From the NCBI GenBank assembly GCA_947481575.1, contig CANKGV010000016.1, forward strand, positions 1-53,824: a stretch of DNA of 53,824 nt. The letters run 5' to 3'. The notes under the pieces were generated by a model. The model had not been told where the DNA came from and ran no database searches. It saw only the letters and a list, made by a program, of their open reading frames with translations. Numbering within the stretch: the first letter of the stretch is position 1; every line of letters starts with the position of its first letter. Positions 16,817 through 28,369 of the stretch are shown here, in pieces. The stretch comes from Alphaproteobacteria bacterium. Its GTDB lineage: Bacteria; Pseudomonadota; Alphaproteobacteria; UBA2966; CAIVPW01. The position numbers and the translations under genes are program-made.

Positions 16817-18883
16817 ATGTTGTTTCGTCATGCTTTCACGCTCAGCTGCGGCACTTTGATCGGGCTCGCCGCTGCGACACCATCGCTGGCCCAGGACGCC
16901 GGATCACCGGCTGAGCCGGGCCGCCGGCCGCTGGAGATCACCGTCACCCGCCCGCACATCGAGGGCGGCGTGCCGGGGACTGCGACCACCGCGATCGATG
17001 CGGCCGACATCGCCAAGGCGCCGGCACTGTCGTTGCCCGAACTGCTGGCCCAGGAGCCGGGGTTCCAATACCGCGATCTGTTCGGCGCGAACGATGGCGC
17101 CCGCACGACCCTGGACTTGCGAGGGTTCGGCGCCACTGGCACCCAGAACACGCTGATCCTGCGTAACGGCCGCCGCCTCAACGACATCGATGAGGCCGGC
17201 GTGGAATTCACGAACATTCCCCTGGAGACGATCCGGCGCGTCGAAGTGCTGCGTGGCAATTCGGCGGCGGTGCTGTATGGCGATGGCGCGGTCGGCGGCG
17301 CGGTCAACATCATCACCGGCCCGCGGCGCCCCAATGGCGGCCAAGTGGGCGTGGCCGCAGGAGCCTACAGGCTACGCGAGGGACTGCTGTCGGCCGCCAA
17401 GTCGTCGGGCAACATCGACGTGAGCGTGGACGCCAACACCAAGAGCGGCGTGGGCTTCCGACAGAACAACGCGTTCACCCAGCGCGGCGTGGACGCCGAG
17501 CTGCACCGCTACGGCAACGGTGGCGAGTGGTACATCTCCGCCGGCATCGACAAGCAGCACCTTGGCCTGCCGGGTGCGCGCAAGGTGACCGCAACCTCGT
17601 CGCTGCTGGAGACCGACCCGCACGGCGCCACCACACCGGACGATTTCGCGGACCAAAAGGGCTTCCATGGTGTCACCGGCGTCACGCGGACGCTCGACAA
17701 CGGCGGTGAGGGGGTTATCGACGCCGGCTACCGCACCAAGACACAGCACTCGATCGTTATCAGCGCGTCGGGCCCGGCATACGACACTACGACCGACACA
17801 CAGTTGGGCACGGTCTCGTTTACGCCACGCGTGACCTACGACCGCACCGCGGGCGGACGTGCGGCGAGCATCGTTGGCGGGTTGGACCTCTACTATTCCG
17901 ACTACCACCAGACCGCCTACGAGGGCACCAATGCGATGCCCAAGCACCAGTACGACCTGAAGCAGAGCAGCTTGGCCGCTTATGGACAGCGTCAGTTCTG
18001 GGTCGGTGCGGCGACCGAGATGTCGGCCGGCATCCGGTTGCAACGGATCGACTTTACCGGCGGCGACATCCTTGATCCGACAGCCGAGGTCTCCTACGAC
18101 GGTACGCCCTATGACGGCCACCGCGAGAGCGAGCAGCTAAGCGACACCCAATGGGCAGGCAATCTCGGCTTGGACCAGCATGTGAGCGATCGCGTCACGC
18201 TGTTCGGGCGGCTGGGGCGCAGCTTCCGCATGCCCACGGTGGACGAGCGGATCCTGTCGAGCGCAACGTATGACTCGTTCCGGATGAACGCCCAGACATC
18301 GTGGGACGCGGAAGCCGGCGCACGCTGGAACGGGGACAAGCTGAGTTACAGCGTCAGCGTGTTTCAGATGACGCTGCGAAACGAAATCCACTTCAATTCG
18401 ACGACGTTCCTGAACGAGAACATGGACCCGACCCGCCGCAGCGGTGTCGAGGCTGGGGCTGGCGTGAGCCTTGCACCGCGGTTGAGCCTAAAGCTGTCGG
18501 GAACTTGGATGCAGGCGCGCTTCCGGTCCGGCGCCAACCGGGGCAACAGCGTGCCGCTGGTGGCGGAGTGGAGTGGGTCGGCGGCGCTCACTTGGGCGGT
18601 GCGCACCAACGTTGCGCTCACTACCACCGTTACCGGCACCGCGGAGCGGTGGATGGAAAACGACGACGCTAACGTTGGCGCGCACATCCCAGGGTACGGA
18701 ATCGTTGATGTGAAGCTCAGCACCCGGCAGCAAGGCTGGACACTGTCCGGCCAAGTGAACAATGCGCTCAATCGTACCAACACCTTCAACTACGCGGTGC
18801 GGAGCACGACGACGATCACGACCTACAACGCCTACCCTCTGCCAGGCCGGACCATGCGCGTGGCGGCGAGCGTGCAGTTCTAG
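16817..18883 (+). CDS. TonB-dependent outer membrane receptor, probable cobalamin (BtuB-like) transporter
   Basis: This 688-aa protein has a signal peptide (cleavage near SLAQ|D), a plug domain (about 38-150, with LPELLAQEPGFQYRD, LDLRGFG and RRVEVLRGNSAAVLYGDGA) and a 22-strand-type barrel to the C-terminus. The last residue is Phe (VAASVQF), as expected for outer membrane proteins. A cobalamin riboswitch controls it, which is the main evidence for B12 or a corrinoid as ligand; the protein itself resembles many TonB receptors. The start at 16817 has AGGAGA 7 bases upstream. No btuF, btuCD or other cobalamin gene adjoins it, so the inner-membrane part is elsewhere. The gene ends in a strong bidirectional terminator. 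Confidence 0.88.
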   Translation: MLFRHAFTLSCGTLIGLAAATPSLAQDAGSPAEPGRRPLEITVTRPHIEGGVPGTATTAIDAADIAKAPALSLPELLAQEPGFQYRDLFGANDGARTTLDLRGFGATGTQNTLILRNGRRLNDIDEAGVEFTNIPLETIRRVEVLRGNSAAVLYGDGAVGGAVNIITGPRRPNGGQVGVAAGAYRLREGLLSAAKSSGNIDVSVDANTKSGVGFRQNNAFTQRGVDAELHRYGNGGEWYISAGIDKQHLGLPGARKVTATSSLLETDPHGATTPDDFADQKGFHGVTGVTRTLDNGGEGVIDAGYRTKTQHSIVISASGPAYDTTTDTQLGTVSFTPRVTYDRTAGGRAASIVGGLDLYYSDYHQTAYEGTNAMPKHQYDLKQSSLAAYGQRQFWVGAATEMSAGIRLQRIDFTGGDILDPTAEVSYDGTPYDGHRESEQLSDTQWAGNLGLDQHVSDRVTLFGRLGRSFRMPTVDERILSSATYDSFRMNAQTSWDAEAGARWNGDKLSYSVSVFQMTLRNEIHFNSTTFLNENMDPTRRSGVEAGAGVSLAPRLSLKLSGTWMQARFRSGANRGNSVPLVAEWSGSAALTWAVRTNVALTTTVTGTAERWMENDDANVGAHIPGYGIVDVKLSTRQQGWTLSGQVNNALNRTNTFNYAVRSTTTITTYNAYPLPGRTMRVAASVQF

Positions 18884-18890
18884 GGCGGGA

Positions 18891-18921
18891 GTAGGGCGGC
18901 AGGAACCACCTGCCGCCCTAC
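18891..18921. terminator. Bidirectional hairpin between convergent genes
   Basis: GTAGGGCGGCAGG (18891-18903) and CCTGCCGCCCTAC (18909-18921) form a perfect 13-bp stem with an AACCA loop. It lies 7 bases after the receptor stop and 14 bases from the stop of the TPR gene on the other strand. There is no real T-run, but length and placement argue for a shared terminator. Confidence 0.7.
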
Positions 18922-18935
18922 TTGCCGCGCGCTGT

Positions 18936-19793
18936 TTACGGCGTAATGCCGAGTTGGATGAGCTTGGCACGGAGCTGGCGATTGGTCGGGTCGAGGCGGT
19001 AGGCGGCGGTGAAGTCGGCCGCAGCCTCATCCCTACGGCCCAGCGATTCCAGCAAAAAGCCACGGTTGTTGAACGCTTCGGGGTATGCCGGCAGGAGCCG
19101 GATCGCCTCGCCGTAGTCCGCTAAGGCGCCGAAGGTGTCGCCAAGGCCGGTCCGCGCCAAACCGCGATTGTAATAGACCAGGGCAAATTGCGGTGCGAGC
19201 CGCGCGGCTGTGTCGAGGTCCGCATTGGCGTCGGCCGGTCTTCGCAGGAACAGGTACGAGACACCGCGGTTGTACCAAGGCATCGGCGAATCCGCTTCGA
19301 GCTCAATGGCTCGGGACAGACTCGCGACGGCGCCTGCGAAGTCGCCTGCCCGGCCTTGCTGAACACCTTGGTACAGGTACACGAACGCCGATTGCGGATT
19401 GTACGTGCGCGCCTGCTGATAGAGTACGGCCTGCAATTGTTCATCGGCGACCGCGCGCTGTTGTACTTGTTGTGCCAAGGCCTCGCGATAGGCAGCGGCG
19501 GCGTCGGTGTCGCCGATCGCGCGGGCGGCATTGCCCTTGCCGGCATATGCGGCGGCGCGCTGGTCCAGCACCCAGGCCATGGCTTCCACCGGGATGCGGC
19601 CTTCGCGAATCACCTTCGAGCAGTAGTGGATCGCCAGGTCGTAGGTTTGGTAGCGGAGCGCTTGCACGCCCTTGATGCAATCGCCGTAGTCGGGATCTTG
19701 CGCGATAGCGGGGGCGGCCGTGAGCAGCGCGACGGAGACGGCAATTCCCAGCGCCAGGGTTCGTGCGAGGAGAGGCCGCGGGCGTGCGTTCAC
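18936..19793 (-). CDS. Secreted TPR-repeat protein linked to an ABC exporter
   Basis: This 285-aa protein has a signal peptide ([17 protein letters not shown], cleavage near AIAQ|D). Tetratricopeptide repeats fill residues 100-285; the clearest are [40 protein letters not shown] and [23 protein letters not shown] arrays bind proteins, so a periplasmic adaptor role is likely. The start is GTG at 19793, overlapping the TGA of the ABC permease (GTGA), so translation is coupled. The longer open frame upstream of this GTG lies within the permease gene and is discarded. Third gene of an ATPase-permease-TPR unit. Confidence 0.82.
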   Translation of the reverse strand: MNARPRPLLARTLALGIAVSVALLTAAPAIAQDPDYGDCIKGVQALRYQTYDLAIHYCSKVIREGRIPVEAMAWVLDQRAAAYAGKGNAARAIGDTDAAAAYREALAQQVQQRAVADEQLQAVLYQQARTYNPQSAFVYLYQGVQQGRAGDFAGAVASLSRAIELEADSPMPWYNRGVSYLFLRRPADANADLDTAARLAPQFALVYYNRGLARTGLGDTFGALADYGEAIRLLPAYPEAFNNRGFLLESLGRRDEAAADFTAAYRLDPTNRQLRAKLIQLGITP

Positions 19794-20551
19794 GTCTTGA
19801 GGCGATACCCGGTCTTGAAGATCCAGGCGATGACGGCGAGGCATACCGCCAGGAATGCGAGGGTCATGCCGAGGCTCACGGCCACGCTGAGGTCGGCGAT
19901 CCCATAGAAGCTCCAGCGGAACCCGCTGACCAAGTACAACACCGGGTTCACCAGCGCGACCTTCTGCCAGGCCGGTGGGAGCATTTGCACGGAATAGAAC
20001 GTTCCGCCCAAAAAGGTGAGCGGTGTGATCACCAGGAGCGGCACCAGCTGCAGCTTCTCGAAGCCATCGGCCCATACGCCGATGATGAACCCGAGCAGAC
20101 TGAAGGTGGCGGCGGTGAGCACCAGGAAGCCGATCATCCAGAACGGGTGCAGAATGTGCACGGGCACGAACAGGCCCGCGGTCGCCAGAATGATCAGTCC
20201 GAGGATGATGGACTTGGTGGCGGCGGCGCCGACGTAGCCGAGCACGATCTCCAGGTATGAGACCGGCGCCGACAACAACTCGTAGATCGTACCCGTGAAG
20301 CGCGGGAAATAGATGCCGAACGAGGCGTTGGCGACGCTTTGCGTGAGCAGCATCAGCATGATCAGGCCGGGCACGATGAATGAGCCGTAGCCGATTCCGC
20401 CAACATCGGAGAAGCGTGAGCCGATCGCAGCCCCGAAGACGACGAAGTACAGCGTCGTCGAGATCACCGGCGACAGGATGCTCTGCAGCACGGTGCGGAA
20501 CCAACGCGACATCTCGAACACGTAGATCGAGCGGATGGCGATGAGGTTCAT
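19790..20551 (-). CDS. ABC-2 type transporter permease
   Basis: This 253-aa inner-membrane protein has six hydrophobic segments and the ABC-2 family pattern. [26 protein letters not shown] begins the first segment, [12 protein letters not shown] and [21 protein letters not shown] follow, and [22 protein letters not shown] ends it. With the ATPase encoded just upstream (four-base ATGA overlap) it forms an exporter. Members of this branch export drugs, polysaccharides or lipids, and nothing here identifies the substrate. The next gene in the unit encodes a secreted TPR protein. Confidence 0.93.
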   Translation of the reverse strand: MNLIAIRSIYVFEMSRWFRTVLQSILSPVISTTLYFVVFGAAIGSRFSDVGGIGYGSFIVPGLIMLMLLTQSVANASFGIYFPRFTGTIYELLSAPVSYLEIVLGYVGAAATKSIILGLIILATAGLFVPVHILHPFWMIGFLVLTAATFSLLGFIIGVWADGFEKLQLVPLLVITPLTFLGGTFYSVQMLPPAWQKVALVNPVLYLVSGFRWSFYGIADLSVAVSLGMTLAFLAVCLAVIAWIFKTGYRLKT

Positions 20552-21489
20552 GAGCGCTTGCTCACCAAGCTGACGAAGATTTCCTCCAAGGAGCTTTCCT
20601 TGGTCTGCAGGTCGGTGAAGCGAATTCCGGCGGCGCCCACATCTTGCAGCAACGCGGCTATGCCGGAACGATCCGTGTTGGTGTCGTAGGTGTACACCAA
20701 GTCCTGTCCGCCCGGACGCAGTTCGAGTGCGTGAGCGCCGAGGGCAGCGGGAATGCTTTCGATCCGTTGGTGCAGATGCAGCGTCAGTTGCTTGCGCCCA
20801 AGCTTGCGCATGAGCGTCGTCTTATCTTCCACCACGATCAAGGCGCCGGCGCTGATAACGCCCACGCGGTCGGCCATCTCTTCGGCTTCCTGGATGTAGT
20901 GGGTGGTGAGGACGATGGTGACGCCGCTGTCGCGCAGGCGCCGCACCAGCGCCCACATATCGCGGCGCAGTTCGACATCGACGCCGGCAGTAGGTTCGTC
21001 CAGGAACAGAATCTGCGGCTCGTGGGCGAGCGCCTTGGCGATCATGACGCGGCGCTTCATGCCGCCCGACAGCGTCATGATGCGATTGTCTTTCTTTTCC
21101 CACAGCGAGAGATCCTTGAGGATCTTCTCGATGAATGCGGGATTGGCAGGCTTGCCCCACAGGCCGCGGCTGAAGCTTACGGTCTTCCATACCGTCTCGA
21201 ATGCGTCGGTGTGGAGTTCTTGGGGCACCAGCCCGATGCGCGATCGCGCGGCGCGGAACTCCGCAACGTTGTCATGCCCATCCACCAGCACCGTGCCGCT
21301 CGTTGCCGTGACGATGCCGCAGACGATGTTGATCAGCGTGGTTTTGCCCGCGCCGTTGGGGCCGAGCAGGGCAAAGATCTCACCGCGACGAACATCGAGA
21401 TCGATGCTCTTCAGCGCCTCGAACGCGCCCATCGGTGGGCGCGGCGCGTAGGTCTTGGCGAGACCGGCGATGGCGATGATCGACTGCAT
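20548..21489 (-). CDS. ABC transporter ATP-binding protein
   Basis: This 313-aa ATPase is the partner of the ABC-2 permease. Walker A GPNGAGKT is at 43-50, the Q-loop region [15 protein letters not shown] near 88-101, the signature LSGGMKRR at 140-147, Walker [13 protein letters not shown] at 160-171, and the switch histidine in [17 protein letters not shown]. The C-terminal 90 residues form the extra domain usual in ABC-2 drug-type ATPases. ATG at 21489 is preferred over a TTG five codons upstream; neither has a strong ribosome binding site. The intergenic 21490-21543 toward gltD is short and holds no clear terminator. Confidence 0.93.
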   Translation of the reverse strand: MQSIIAIAGLAKTYAPRPPMGAFEALKSIDLDVRRGEIFALLGPNGAGKTTLINIVCGIVTATSGTVLVDGHDNVAEFRAARSRIGLVPQELHTDAFETVWKTVSFSRGLWGKPANPAFIEKILKDLSLWEKKDNRIMTLSGGMKRRVMIAKALAHEPQILFLDEPTAGVDVELRRDMWALVRRLRDSGVTIVLTTHYIQEAEEMADRVGVISAGALIVVEDKTTLMRKLGRKQLTLHLHQRIESIPAALGAHALELRPGGQDLVYTYDTNTDRSGIAALLQDVGAAGIRFTDLQTKESSLEEIFVSLVSKRS

Positions 21490-21543
21490 GGTCACGTCTC
21501 GCAAATCCGGAAGTGGGCGGCCGGGTGGGGGTGAACGTTCCGC

Positions 21544-22983
21544 TTACCGCGGCAGATCGGACCGGCCCATTAGGAATTCGTCCACCGCGCGGGCGCACTG
21601 GCGGCCTTCGCGGATCGCCCAGACCACCAGCGACTGGCCGCGGCGCATATCACCGGCGGCGAACACCTTGGACTGCGACGCCTTGTAGTCCTGGGTATTG
21701 GCTTGCACGTTGCCGCGGCCGTCTTTCGCCACGCCCAGCTCGTCGATCATGCCGGCGTGCACGGGCGAAACGAAGCCCATGGCGAGCAATACGAGGTCGG
21801 CTGGGATGTCGAATTCCGTGCCGGCAATGGGCTCCATTTTCGGAGTGATGCGTTGGGCGCGCAGAGCGGCGACGTGGCCATCCTTGCCGTCGAAGCGAAC
21901 CGTGGCGATGCTCCAGTCGCGCGCGGCGCCTTCTTCCTGCGACGAAGACGTACGGAACTTCAACGGCCAGTCCGGCCACACCAGCGGCTTGTTCTCGTGG
22001 TCCGGTGCGCGCGGCATGATTTCGAGCTGAGTCACGGAAGTAGCGCCCTGACGGAACGACGTGCCGATGCAGTCGGAACCCGTGTCGCCGCCGCCGATCA
22101 CGACGACGCGCTTGGCGGTGGCGAGGATCTCGCGGGGCTTACCGAGCGGCTCATTGCTCACGCGCCGGTTCTGTTGCGGCAGGAACTCCATCGCAAAATG
22201 AATGCCGTCCAACTCACGGCCGGGGACCTTAAGGTCGCGCGCGTTCTCGGCGCCGCCCGAAAGCACCACGGCATCAAACTTCGCCAGCAGTTCTTTGGCG
22301 GTGATGTCCTTGCCGACGTGGGTGTTGGTGCGGAACGTGACGCCTTCGGCCTGCATCTGGCCGACGCGGCGGTCGATGCCGCCCTTTTCCATCTTGAAGT
22401 CGGGAATGCCGTAGCGCAGCAAGCCGCCCGCCTTGGCGTTTTTCTCGAACAGGGTGACCGAATGGCCGGCGCGGGCAAGCTGTTGCGAACAGGCCATGCC
22501 GGCCGGGCCCGACCCGATCACCGCCACGGTCTTGCCGGTGCGGCGTTCTGGGACCTTTGGCTTTACCCAGCCTTCGGCCCACGCGCGATCGATGATCGCG
22601 CACTCGATCGACTTGATCGTCACCGGGTCGTTGTCGATGTTCAGCGTACACGACTCTTCGCACGGCGCCGGGCAGATGCGGCCGGTGAATTCCGGGAAGT
22701 TGTTGGTGGAATCCAACACCGTGAACGCTTCGCGCCAACGGCCGCGATACACCAGATCGTTCCAGTCGGGGATAATGTTGTTGACGGGGCAGCCCTGGGT
22801 GCCCTGGCTCTTGTCGCCGTGGCAGAACGGGATGCCGCAGTCCATGCAGCGCGCGCCCTGCTTGCGCAGTTCCGCTTCCGGCACAGGGACCACGAACTCC
22901 TGGTAGTGCTGCACCCGCTCGGCGACAGGTTCGTATTCGCGATCCTTACTGGGGATCTCAAGGAAACCGGTGATTTTGCCCAT
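21544..22983 (-). CDS. gltD: Glutamate synthase (NADPH) small subunit
   Basis: This 479-aa subunit passes electrons from NADPH through FAD and Fe-S clusters to GltB, which makes glutamate from glutamine and 2-oxoglutarate. The N-terminal iron-sulphur cysteines are visible at 46, 49, 54 and 65 ([10 protein letters not shown]...GC) and at 104, 108 and 112 (CPAPCEESC). The FAD-binding GSGPAG is at 157-162 and the second nucleotide site is [13 protein letters not shown]. The gene starts 3 bases after gltB. Length and motifs are complete. Confidence 0.97.
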   Translation of the reverse strand: MGKITGFLEIPSKDREYEPVAERVQHYQEFVVPVPEAELRKQGARCMDCGIPFCHGDKSQGTQGCPVNNIIPDWNDLVYRGRWREAFTVLDSTNNFPEFTGRICPAPCEESCTLNIDNDPVTIKSIECAIIDRAWAEGWVKPKVPERRTGKTVAVIGSGPAGMACSQQLARAGHSVTLFEKNAKAGGLLRYGIPDFKMEKGGIDRRVGQMQAEGVTFRTNTHVGKDITAKELLAKFDAVVLSGGAENARDLKVPGRELDGIHFAMEFLPQQNRRVSNEPLGKPREILATAKRVVVIGGGDTGSDCIGTSFRQGATSVTQLEIMPRAPDHENKPLVWPDWPLKFRTSSSQEEGAARDWSIATVRFDGKDGHVAALRAQRITPKMEPIAGTEFDIPADLVLLAMGFVSPVHAGMIDELGVAKDGRGNVQANTQDYKASQSKVFAAGDMRRGQSLVVWAIREGRQCARAVDEFLMGRSDLPR

Positions 22984-22986
22984 GGA

Positions 22987-25900
22987 TCAGTGCGCCGCAG
23001 CGCGGACGGGTGCCGCTTCGGCCTCTTTGGCGCGCAACTGTTCCAACGCCTTGCGGTAATCGACAGGCATGACCTTGATGAACCGGGGCAGCGTCTCGCC
23101 CCAGTCGCGCAAGATCTCCTGTGCGCGCCGGCTGTTGGTGTAGCGCGCGTGGTTGCGCAGCAGAGTTTGCAGGCGGGCTGCGTCGTCGCCCAGCATGTCG
23201 CGGGTCACCGCGGCCAGGCCATCGGTGGGGGAGGCCGCGCCGGCGGGACGCCGGTCCTCGATGCGTTCCATCGTGACCATCTCGGTGTTGCACTTCAGAT
23301 CGAAATTGCCGTCTTCGTCGAGTACGTACGCAATGCCGCCGCTCATGCCCGCCGCAAAGTTGCGGCCGGTACGGCCGATCACGACAACCACGCCGCCCGT
23401 CATGTATTCGCAGCCGTGATCGCCCACGCCTTCGACCACCGCCCAGGCACCGGAGTTGCGTACTGCGAAGCGCTCCGCCGCGAACCCGCGAAAGTACGCC
23501 TCGCCAGCGATAGCGCCGTACAACGCGACGTTGCCGGTGATCATGCTGTCTTCCGGAACGATGCCGGACTTGGCGTTCGGGTACACGATTAGGCGTCCGC
23601 CCGAGAGGCCCTTGCCGGCGTAGTCGTTGGTTTCACCGGAAAGTTCCAGGGTAACTCCGCGGGCGACCCACGCGCCGAAGCTTTGGCCGGCCGTCCCGGT
23701 CATCTTCACGTGGACGGTGTCGTCCGGCAAACCGGCGTGGCCGTACCGCATGGCTACTTCGCCCGAAAGCATCGCGCCGATGGTGCGGTCGGTGTTGCGT
23801 ACCTGCGCCTCGATCTGCACCGGCTTGCGGTGTTCGAGGGCAGGCTGTGCTTCCGCAATCAAGCGGCGATCGAGCACGTTGTCGATCAGGTGCACTTGGC
23901 TCTCGGTGTGCCGGATGGCCACACCAGGGCCGGCCTTCGGCGTGGCAAGCAGCCGCGCGAGGTCCAGCCCCTTGGCCTTGTAGTGGGCGATACCCTTGCG
24001 CATGTCGAGGCGCTCGGAGTGCCCGACCATTTCGTCGAACGTGCGGAAGCCGAGGGAAGCCATGATCTCGCGTACTTCCTCAGCGACGAAGAAGAAGAAG
24101 TTGATGACGTGCTCCGGCAAGCCGGTGAACCGCTTGCGCAGCACCGGGTTCTGCGTGGCAACACCAACCGGGCAGGTGTTCAGGTGACACTTGCGCATCA
24201 TGATGCAACCGGCGGCGATCAGTGGCGCGGTAGCAAAGCCGAACTCGTCGGCGCCCAACAGCGCGCCGATGACCACGTCGCGCCCGGTGCGCACACCGCC
24301 GTCGACCTGCACGGCGATGCGGCCGCGCAAGCGGTTCAGCACCAGCGTCTGGTGCGTCTCGGCGAGGCCGATTTCCCACGGGCTGCCCGCGTGCTTGATC
24401 GACGTGAGCGGGCTCGCCCCGGTACCACCGACTTCGCCCGCGATGGTGACGTGGTCGGCGCGCGCCTTGGCGACGCCGGCGGCAACGGTGCCGACGCCGA
24501 TTTCCGCCACGAGCTTCACGCTAACCAAGCCCCGCGGGTTCACGTTCTTCAGATCGAAGATCAACTGCGCGAGGTCTTCGATCGAATAAATGTCGTGGTG
24601 CGGCGGGGGCGAGATGAGACCGACGCCCGGCGTCGAGTGGCGCACCTTGGCGATGGTGGCGTCGACCTTATGGCCGGGCAGCTGGCCGCCTTCGCCAGGC
24701 TTGGCGCCCTGGGCGATCTTAATCTGCATCATATCGGAGTTGACTAGATACTCCGTCGTCACGCCGAAGCGCCCGGAGGCGACCTGCTTGATCGATGATC
24801 GCATCGAGTCGCCGTTTGGCAGCGGCACGAAGCGATCCGCTTCCTCGCCACCCTCGCCGGTGTTGGAACGGCCGCCGATGCGGTTCATGGCGATGGCGAG
24901 GGTCGTGTGCGCTTCGCGCGAGATCGAGCCATAGGACATTGCGCCGGTCGAGAACCGCTTGACGATTTCCACCGCCGGTTCGACTTCTGCGAGCGGCACC
25001 GGTGCGCCCGCCTTGAATTCGAACAGGCCACGCGGAGTCATCATGTTCGCGCTCTGATCGTTGATCAGCGCGGCGTACTGACGGTACTGGTCCTGGGCGT
25101 TGCCGCGCACCGCGTGCTGCAGGAACGATACTGTCTGCGGCGTCCAGTAATGACGCTCGCCGCGGATGCGGTACGCGTAGTCGCCGCCGACATCGAGCAT
25201 GGTTTCCAGTTGCGGTGCTGGGCCGAACGCTTCCGCGTGACGGCGTACGGTTTCTTCGGCGATCTCGGCCAAGCCGACGCCCTCGATGGCCGTGCCGGTG
25301 CCGTAGAAGTAGCGGTCGACGAATTCCTTGCGCAGGCCGATGGCGTCGAAGATCTGGCCGCCGCAGTACGACTGGTATGTGGAGATGCCCATTTTGGACA
25401 TCACCTTGAGGATACCCTTGCCGGACGCCTTCACGTAGTTGGCGAGCGCCTTCTTCACCGTCACGCCTTCGGGCAACAGCCCTTGGGCGTGCATGTCTTC
25501 GATGGTTTCGAGCGCCACGTACGGGTTGACGGCTTCGGCACCGTATCCGGCGAGGGCACAGAAGTGATGCACCTCGCGCGCCTCGCCCGTCTCAACGACC
25601 AAGCCCACGCGGGTGCGCAGGCCGGCACGGATCAGGTGATGATGCACGGCGCCGGTAGCGAGTAGGGCAGGGATTGCCACACGCGCCGACGACAGCGCGC
25701 GATCCGATAGGACGACGATGTTGTTGCCCTTGGTGATCGCGTTTTCGGCGGCGGCGCACAGCGCGTCCAACGCCGCTTCCATGCCGGCGGCGCCTTGGGC
25801 CGAGGGATAGGTAATGTCGAGCGTTGCGGCGCGGAACGGACCGGCCGACAGTGCGGCGATCCCGCGAATTTTCTCCAGCTCGTGGTTGGTAAGGATCGGC

Positions 25901-27603
25901 TCCTTGACTTCCAAACGCATGTGCGAATCTTGCACGCGCAGATCGAGCAGGTTCGGGCGCGGGCCGACCAGCGACACCAGCGACATCACGAGGCTTTCGC
26001 GGATCGGATCGATCGGCGGGTTGGTGACCTGGGCGAAGTTCTGGCGGAAGTACGAGTAGAGCACCTTGGACTTGTCCGACATCGCCGCGATCGGCGCATC
26101 GTTGCCCATGGAGCCGACTGCTTCCTGGCCTTCGCCGGCCATCGGCGTCATCAGGAACTTCAAGTCTTCCTGCGTGTAGCCAAACGCCTGCTGGCGATCC
26201 AACAGCGATGCGTTGACCGACGGGTGCGACGGCGCTACCTCGGCCAAGTCTTCCAAGTGAATCTGTGTACGATCCAGGATGCCCTGGTAGTCGTGGGCAC
26301 GGCTGAGCTCGGCCTTGATCTCGTCGTCGTCGATGATGCGGCCCTGCTCGGTGTCGATGAGCAGCATCTTGCCGGGCTGCAGGCGCCACTTCTTGACGAT
26401 GCGTTCTTCCGGGATCGGCAGCACGCCAATCTCGCTCGCCAGCACCACCATGCCGTCGTCGGTCACAAGATAGCGCGCCGGGCGCAGACCATTGCGGTCG
26501 AGCGTCGCGCCGATCTGGCGTCCGTCGGTGAATGCCATCGCGGCGGGGCCGTCCCACGGCTCCATCAGCGCGGCGTGGTACTCGTAAAATGCGCGGCGCT
26601 GCGGATCCATCAAGACGTTGCCTTCCCAAGCTTCGGGAACCAGCATCATCATGGCGTGGGCGAGCGAGTAGCCGCTATGCACCAGCAACTCGAGTGCGTT
26701 GTCGAAGCACGCCGTGTCGCTCTGGCCTTCGGCGATCAGCGGCCACAGCTTCGCCAAATCCGGTCCGATCACTTCCGATGATAGGGCCTGGCGGCGCGCC
26801 GCCATCCAGTTGACGTTGCCGCGCAGCGTGTTGATCTCGCCGTTGTGGCAGATCATGCGGTACGGGTGAGCGAGCCGCCACTTCGGGAACGTATTGGTCG
26901 AGAACCGCTGGTGCACCAGCGCGATTGCACTCACTAGGCGCTCGTCCGACAGGTCGTGGTAGTATGGGCCGAGGTCCTGCGACAGCAGCATCCCCTTGTA
27001 GACGACCACGCGCGACGAGAACGATGGCACGTAGAAATCTGCGTGGGCGGCGCTGAGCTTGGCGACCGCGGTTTCGACCTGCTTGCGGATGACAAAGAGC
27101 TTCCGCTCAAACGCGTCCTGGTCGGCGCAGTTATTGCCGCGCGCGACAAACACTTGGCGCATGAACGGTTCAGCATCGCGGGTCGCGGGTCCGAGCAGCG
27201 AGCTGTTAACGGGCAAGTCGCGCCATCCGATCAGCGTCTGGCCCTCGGCCGCGACAAACTTCTCGATCAACGCCTCGCATGCTTTGCGCGCCGCCGCGTC
27301 CTTTGGCAGGAACACCTGACCGACGCCGTAGGAGCCGGCCGCGGGCAGCCGCACGCCGATCTTGCCGCACACCGCGGCAAAGAACTCGTGCGGAACTTGA
27401 ATCATGATCCCTGCGCCGTCGCCCATGGTCGGATCGGCGCCAACGGCACCGCGGTGGGCGAGGTTGATCAGAATCTGCAGACCGTCGCGCACGATCTTGT
27501 GGCTGCGCTCGCCGCGAATGTTCGCAACGAAGCCGATGCCGCACGAGTCGTGCTCGTTGTTAGGGTCGTACAGTCCTTGCGCCGGGGGAAATCCGTCGCT
27601 CAT
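22987..27603 (-). CDS. gltB: Glutamate synthase (NADPH) large subunit
   Basis: The 1538-aa protein has the expected order: glutaminase (Ntn) domain, central domain, FMN-binding synthase domain and C-terminal beta-helix. The nucleophile is the cysteine in [11 protein letters not shown] near residue 22, exposed after removal of the short propeptide. The FMN domain shows [22 protein letters not shown] and [19 protein letters not shown]. The Fe-S cysteines lie in [15 protein letters not shown]. The C-terminal part has repeated glycine motifs ([21 protein letters not shown]). The start at 27603 ([10 protein letters not shown]) is chosen over one five codons upstream. The leader 27604-27787 contains GCCCGGC/GCCGGGC at 27638-27657, but no recognised riboswitch. 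Confidence 0.97.
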   Translation of the reverse strand: MSDGFPPAQGLYDPNNEHDSCGIGFVANIRGERSHKIVRDGLQILINLAHRGAVGADPTMGDGAGIMIQVPHEFFAAVCGKIGVRLPAAGSYGVGQVFLPKDAAARKACEALIEKFVAAEGQTLIGWRDLPVNSSLLGPATRDAEPFMRQVFVARGNNCADQDAFERKLFVIRKQVETAVAKLSAAHADFYVPSFSSRVVVYKGMLLSQDLGPYYHDLSDERLVSAIALVHQRFSTNTFPKWRLAHPYRMICHNGEINTLRGNVNWMAARRQALSSEVIGPDLAKLWPLIAEGQSDTACFDNALELLVHSGYSLAHAMMMLVPEAWEGNVLMDPQRRAFYEYHAALMEPWDGPAAMAFTDGRQIGATLDRNGLRPARYLVTDDGMVVLASEIGVLPIPEERIVKKWRLQPGKMLLIDTEQGRIIDDDEIKAELSRAHDYQGILDRTQIHLEDLAEVAPSHPSVNASLLDRQQAFGYTQEDLKFLMTPMAGEGQEAVGSMGNDAPIAAMSDKSKVLYSYFRQNFAQVTNPPIDPIRESLVMSLVSLVGPRPNLLDLRVQDSHMRLEVKEPILTNHELEKIRGIAALSAGPFRAATLDITYPSAQGAAGMEAALDALCAAAENAITKGNNIVVLSDRALSSARVAIPALLATGAVHHHLIRAGLRTRVGLVVETGEAREVHHFCALAGYGAEAVNPYVALETIEDMHAQGLLPEGVTVKKALANYVKASGKGILKVMSKMGISTYQSYCGGQIFDAIGLRKEFVDRYFYGTGTAIEGVGLAEIAEETVRRHAEAFGPAPQLETMLDVGGDYAYRIRGERHYWTPQTVSFLQHAVRGNAQDQYRQYAALINDQSANMMTPRGLFEFKAGAPVPLAEVEPAVEIVKRFSTGAMSYGSISREAHTTLAIAMNRIGGRSNTGEGGEEADRFVPLPNGDSMRSSIKQVASGRFGVTTEYLVNSDMMQIKIAQGAKPGEGGQLPGHKVDATIAKVRHSTPGVGLISPPPHHDIYSIEDLAQLIFDLKNVNPRGLVSVKLVAEIGVGTVAAGVAKARADHVTIAGEVGGTGASPLTSIKHAGSPWEIGLAETHQTLVLNRLRGRIAVQVDGGVRTGRDVVIGALLGADEFGFATAPLIAAGCIMMRKCHLNTCPVGVATQNPVLRKRFTGLPEHVINFFFFVAEEVREIMASLGFRTFDEMVGHSERLDMRKGIAHYKAKGLDLARLLATPKAGPGVAIRHTESQVHLIDNVLDRRLIAEAQPALEHRKPVQIEAQVRNTDRTIGAMLSGEVAMRYGHAGLPDDTVHVKMTGTAGQSFGAWVARGVTLELSGETNDYAGKGLSGGRLIVYPNAKSGIVPEDSMITGNVALYGAIAGEAYFRGFAAERFAVRNSGAWAVVEGVGDHGCEYMTGGVVVVIGRTGRNFAAGMSGGIAYVLDEDGNFDLKCNTEMVTMERIEDRRPAGAASPTDGLAAVTRDMLGDDAARLQTLLRNHARYTNSRRAQEILRDWGETLPRFIKVMPVDYRKALEQLRAKEAEAAPVRAAAH

Positions 27604-27787
27604 GCCAGTAACTCTCAACTACCGAAGAAATGCCTGCGCCCGGCTGCGATGCCGGGCTAAAGCGCCGTCATCGCCCCGGCACGCGCCAGGCAGTGCGCGC
27701 GCGGACCTGTAAATATGGCGCGTCCGAGGGGATTTTTCACGTAAATCATTGGCCGTGGGGGAGGGAAATTGTCGCAGGCGGCTGGGC

Positions 27788-28261
27788 TTAGTTGACCTTG
27801 GGCTTCCAGGCGTCGGCGAGCTTCTGGCCCTCCGCCTTCTGCTCGGGGGTCATCGATGCTTGTAGGTAAGGGATCAGTTCGCGGATATCCGGGTCGCCCT
27901 GCTTCTGGCACAGCATGGCCCATTTCCAGGCCTGGATGGCATCGACAGGCACCCCATCGCCGGCGCCGAAAGCGACCGCCATGTAGAACATGCTCGGCTG
28001 TACGCCCTGTTCCGCCGCCGCCGCATGGTATTTCGCCGCGATCACGTGGTCTTCGATCACGCCGATGCCGCGCGCATACATCTGCCCCAGGTTGGTCTGG
28101 GCGCCGGCATTGCCTTCTTCGGCCAGCGGTACCCATTCCTTGAGGGCCGTGGCCCAGTCTTCGGCCTCAGCGGCAAGGAAGCCGGTGTAGAAGTCGGCCG
28201 CACCGGCCGGCGCGGCGACTGTCGCGGCCAGAGCGCAGGCAAGCGCGAATCGACGAATCAT
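27788..28261 (-). CDS. Small exported Sel1-repeat protein
   Basis: This 157-aa protein has a signal peptide (MIRRFALACALAATVAAPAG, cleavage near GAA|D). Two or three Sel1-like repeats follow, the clearest being AGAQTNLGQMYARGIGVIED and AWKWAMLCQKQGDPDIRELI. The tail SMTPEQKAEGQKLADAWKPK is the usual ending of short Sel1 proteins, and the interrupted gene at 53.4 kb shares it. The start at 28261 has GGAGGAA 6 bases upstream, which rules out the longer form. Sel1 repeats bind proteins; the partner is unknown. Confidence 0.85.
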   Translation of the reverse strand: MIRRFALACALAATVAAPAGAADFYTGFLAAEAEDWATALKEWVPLAEEGNAGAQTNLGQMYARGIGVIEDHVIAAKYHAAAAEQGVQPSMFYMAVAFGAGDGVPVDAIQAWKWAMLCQKQGDPDIRELIPYLQASMTPEQKAEGQKLADAWKPKVN

Positions 28262-28369
28262 TGGCGTTCCTCCCAGCGTCCCGTATCGCCAAGGCAACGG
28301 GCGCGGGGCACCTTATCCGCCGCTGCCAGGGTGCGGCAAGCAGGGCCGCCGGAGGTTCTGATGCGGGCT

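Noticed and set aside
21703-23592. 629-codon open frame on the plus strand across gltD and gltB
   Set aside because: It spans two recognised genes on the other strand and has no domain of its own.
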